A program made the translations under genes and the position numbers. From the NCBI GenBank assembly GCA_017646885.1, contig JAGCLR010000130.1:1-12721 (forward strand): DNA of 12,721 nucleotides. The letters are read 5' to 3'. Within the stretch, counting starts at the first letter, position 1; each line of letters starts with the position of its first letter. This stretch comes from Methanobrevibacter sp. GTDB lineage: Archaea; Methanobacteriota; Methanobacteria; Methanobacteriales; Methanobacteriaceae. Below are positions 12,479 to 12,721 of this stretch, piece after piece. Under the pieces are notes generated by a model. That model was not told where the DNA came from. It saw only the letters and a list, made by a program, of their open reading frames with translations, and made no database searches.

Positions 12479-12721
12479 TTAAATCAATATATGTTCCTCA
12501 TGATCAACTCGATCTTTAAACTCATTCTGCTTACCATAATTGAATCGTCTAATATCAGAACTCAAATAACCAGTAACTCTACCAAGATGCTCAATATTAT
12601 CGCTTTCACAATTAGGGCAAACATCACCCTCAAATTCACCACTATAACCACAATCCTTACAGTTATCTATTGGGAAATTAATCGCAGCATATGGAATATC
12701 GCTATCCATCATATAATTAAC
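12479..12721 (-). CDS. nrdD: Anaerobic ribonucleoside-triphosphate reductase, C-terminal end (5' part outside window)
   Basis: The frame stays open from the right edge (V-N-Y before the first in-frame ATG at 12712), so this is the last 80 residues of a longer gene and not a small independent gene. It shows the two CX2C pairs of the C-terminal zinc site (CKDC and CPNC), then GRVTGYLS with the glycine expected to carry the radical, and a conserved end YGKQNEFKDRV that matches GRHNEIASRV of T4 NrdD. The enzyme reduces ribonucleoside triphosphates to deoxynucleotides in anaerobic cells. The next gene is its activator NrdG. Confidence 0.92.
   Translation of the reverse strand, partial: VNYMMDSDIPYAAINFPIDNCKDCGYSGEFEGDVCPNCESDNIEHLGRVTGYLSSDIRRFNYGKQNEFKDRVDHEEHILI

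Noticed and set aside
12479..12712. A complete small zinc-ribbon gene beginning at the ATG at 12712
   Set aside because: The frame is open to the window edge and the residues match the very C-terminus of NrdD including the glycyl-radical glycine, so it is the end of a longer gene.

Overview
The window looks like part of the genome of a large, virulent, T4-like (myovirus-type) bacteriophage that infects an anaerobic member of the Bacteroidota. All supported genes lie on the minus strand and are packed with overlaps or very short gaps, and the DNA is very AT-rich. The phage assignment rests on a gp32-type single-stranded DNA-binding protein, a phage-like sigma factor, an anaerobic ribonucleotide reductase pair (NrdD/NrdG), a possible small terminase subunit and two probable virion proteins. 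The host guess rests on three things: start codons without Shine-Dalgarno sequences, promoter boxes matching the Bacteroidota -7 element (TAnnTTTG), and oxygen-sensitive nucleotide metabolism. No tRNA, CRISPR array, integrase or insertion sequence was seen.

Layout in the direction of transcription (right to left). At 12721-11994 are the 3' end of nrdD and then nrdG. At 11949-11085 are an unrecognised small protein and an SH3-fold-like (DUF2693-like) protein with a highly charged tail. At 10975-8794 are a full-length phage DnaK and a 92-residue companion. At 8707-5786 are two probable virion proteins, with coiled coils and a fibre-like repeat. At 5648-4662 is the gp32-like protein. At 4601-4050 is a metallophosphoesterase fold whose metal ligands are almost all replaced. 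At 3930-3250 is the sigma factor. At 3205-1 is an operon of a small membrane protein, a possible small terminase subunit, an unknown protein, and an unusual fusion of a nucleotidyltransferase with a RecB-like PD-(D/E)XK nuclease that runs off the left edge.

The most interesting structure is in the short intergenic gaps. Four gaps contain a GC-rich hairpin followed within 2-10 bases by YATAAATA, which closely matches the T4 late promoter TATAAATA read by gp55. These sit before the probable virion genes, the small membrane protein/terminase operon, the metallophosphoesterase-like gene and the SH3-protein operon. Three other gaps carry a different motif, TTATATTTG, before the sigma, gp32 and dnaK genes; two of these have a TTTG 20-21 bases upstream, as in Bacteroidota housekeeping promoters. 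The simplest reading (inference) is a two-class programme: the host polymerase transcribes replication, chaperone and sigma genes, and the phage sigma then reads YATAAATA for late genes. Each late unit would be insulated by the terminator of the unit before it. At two late sites the predicted transcription start falls on or within 2 bases of the start codon, suggesting leaderless or near-leaderless mRNAs.
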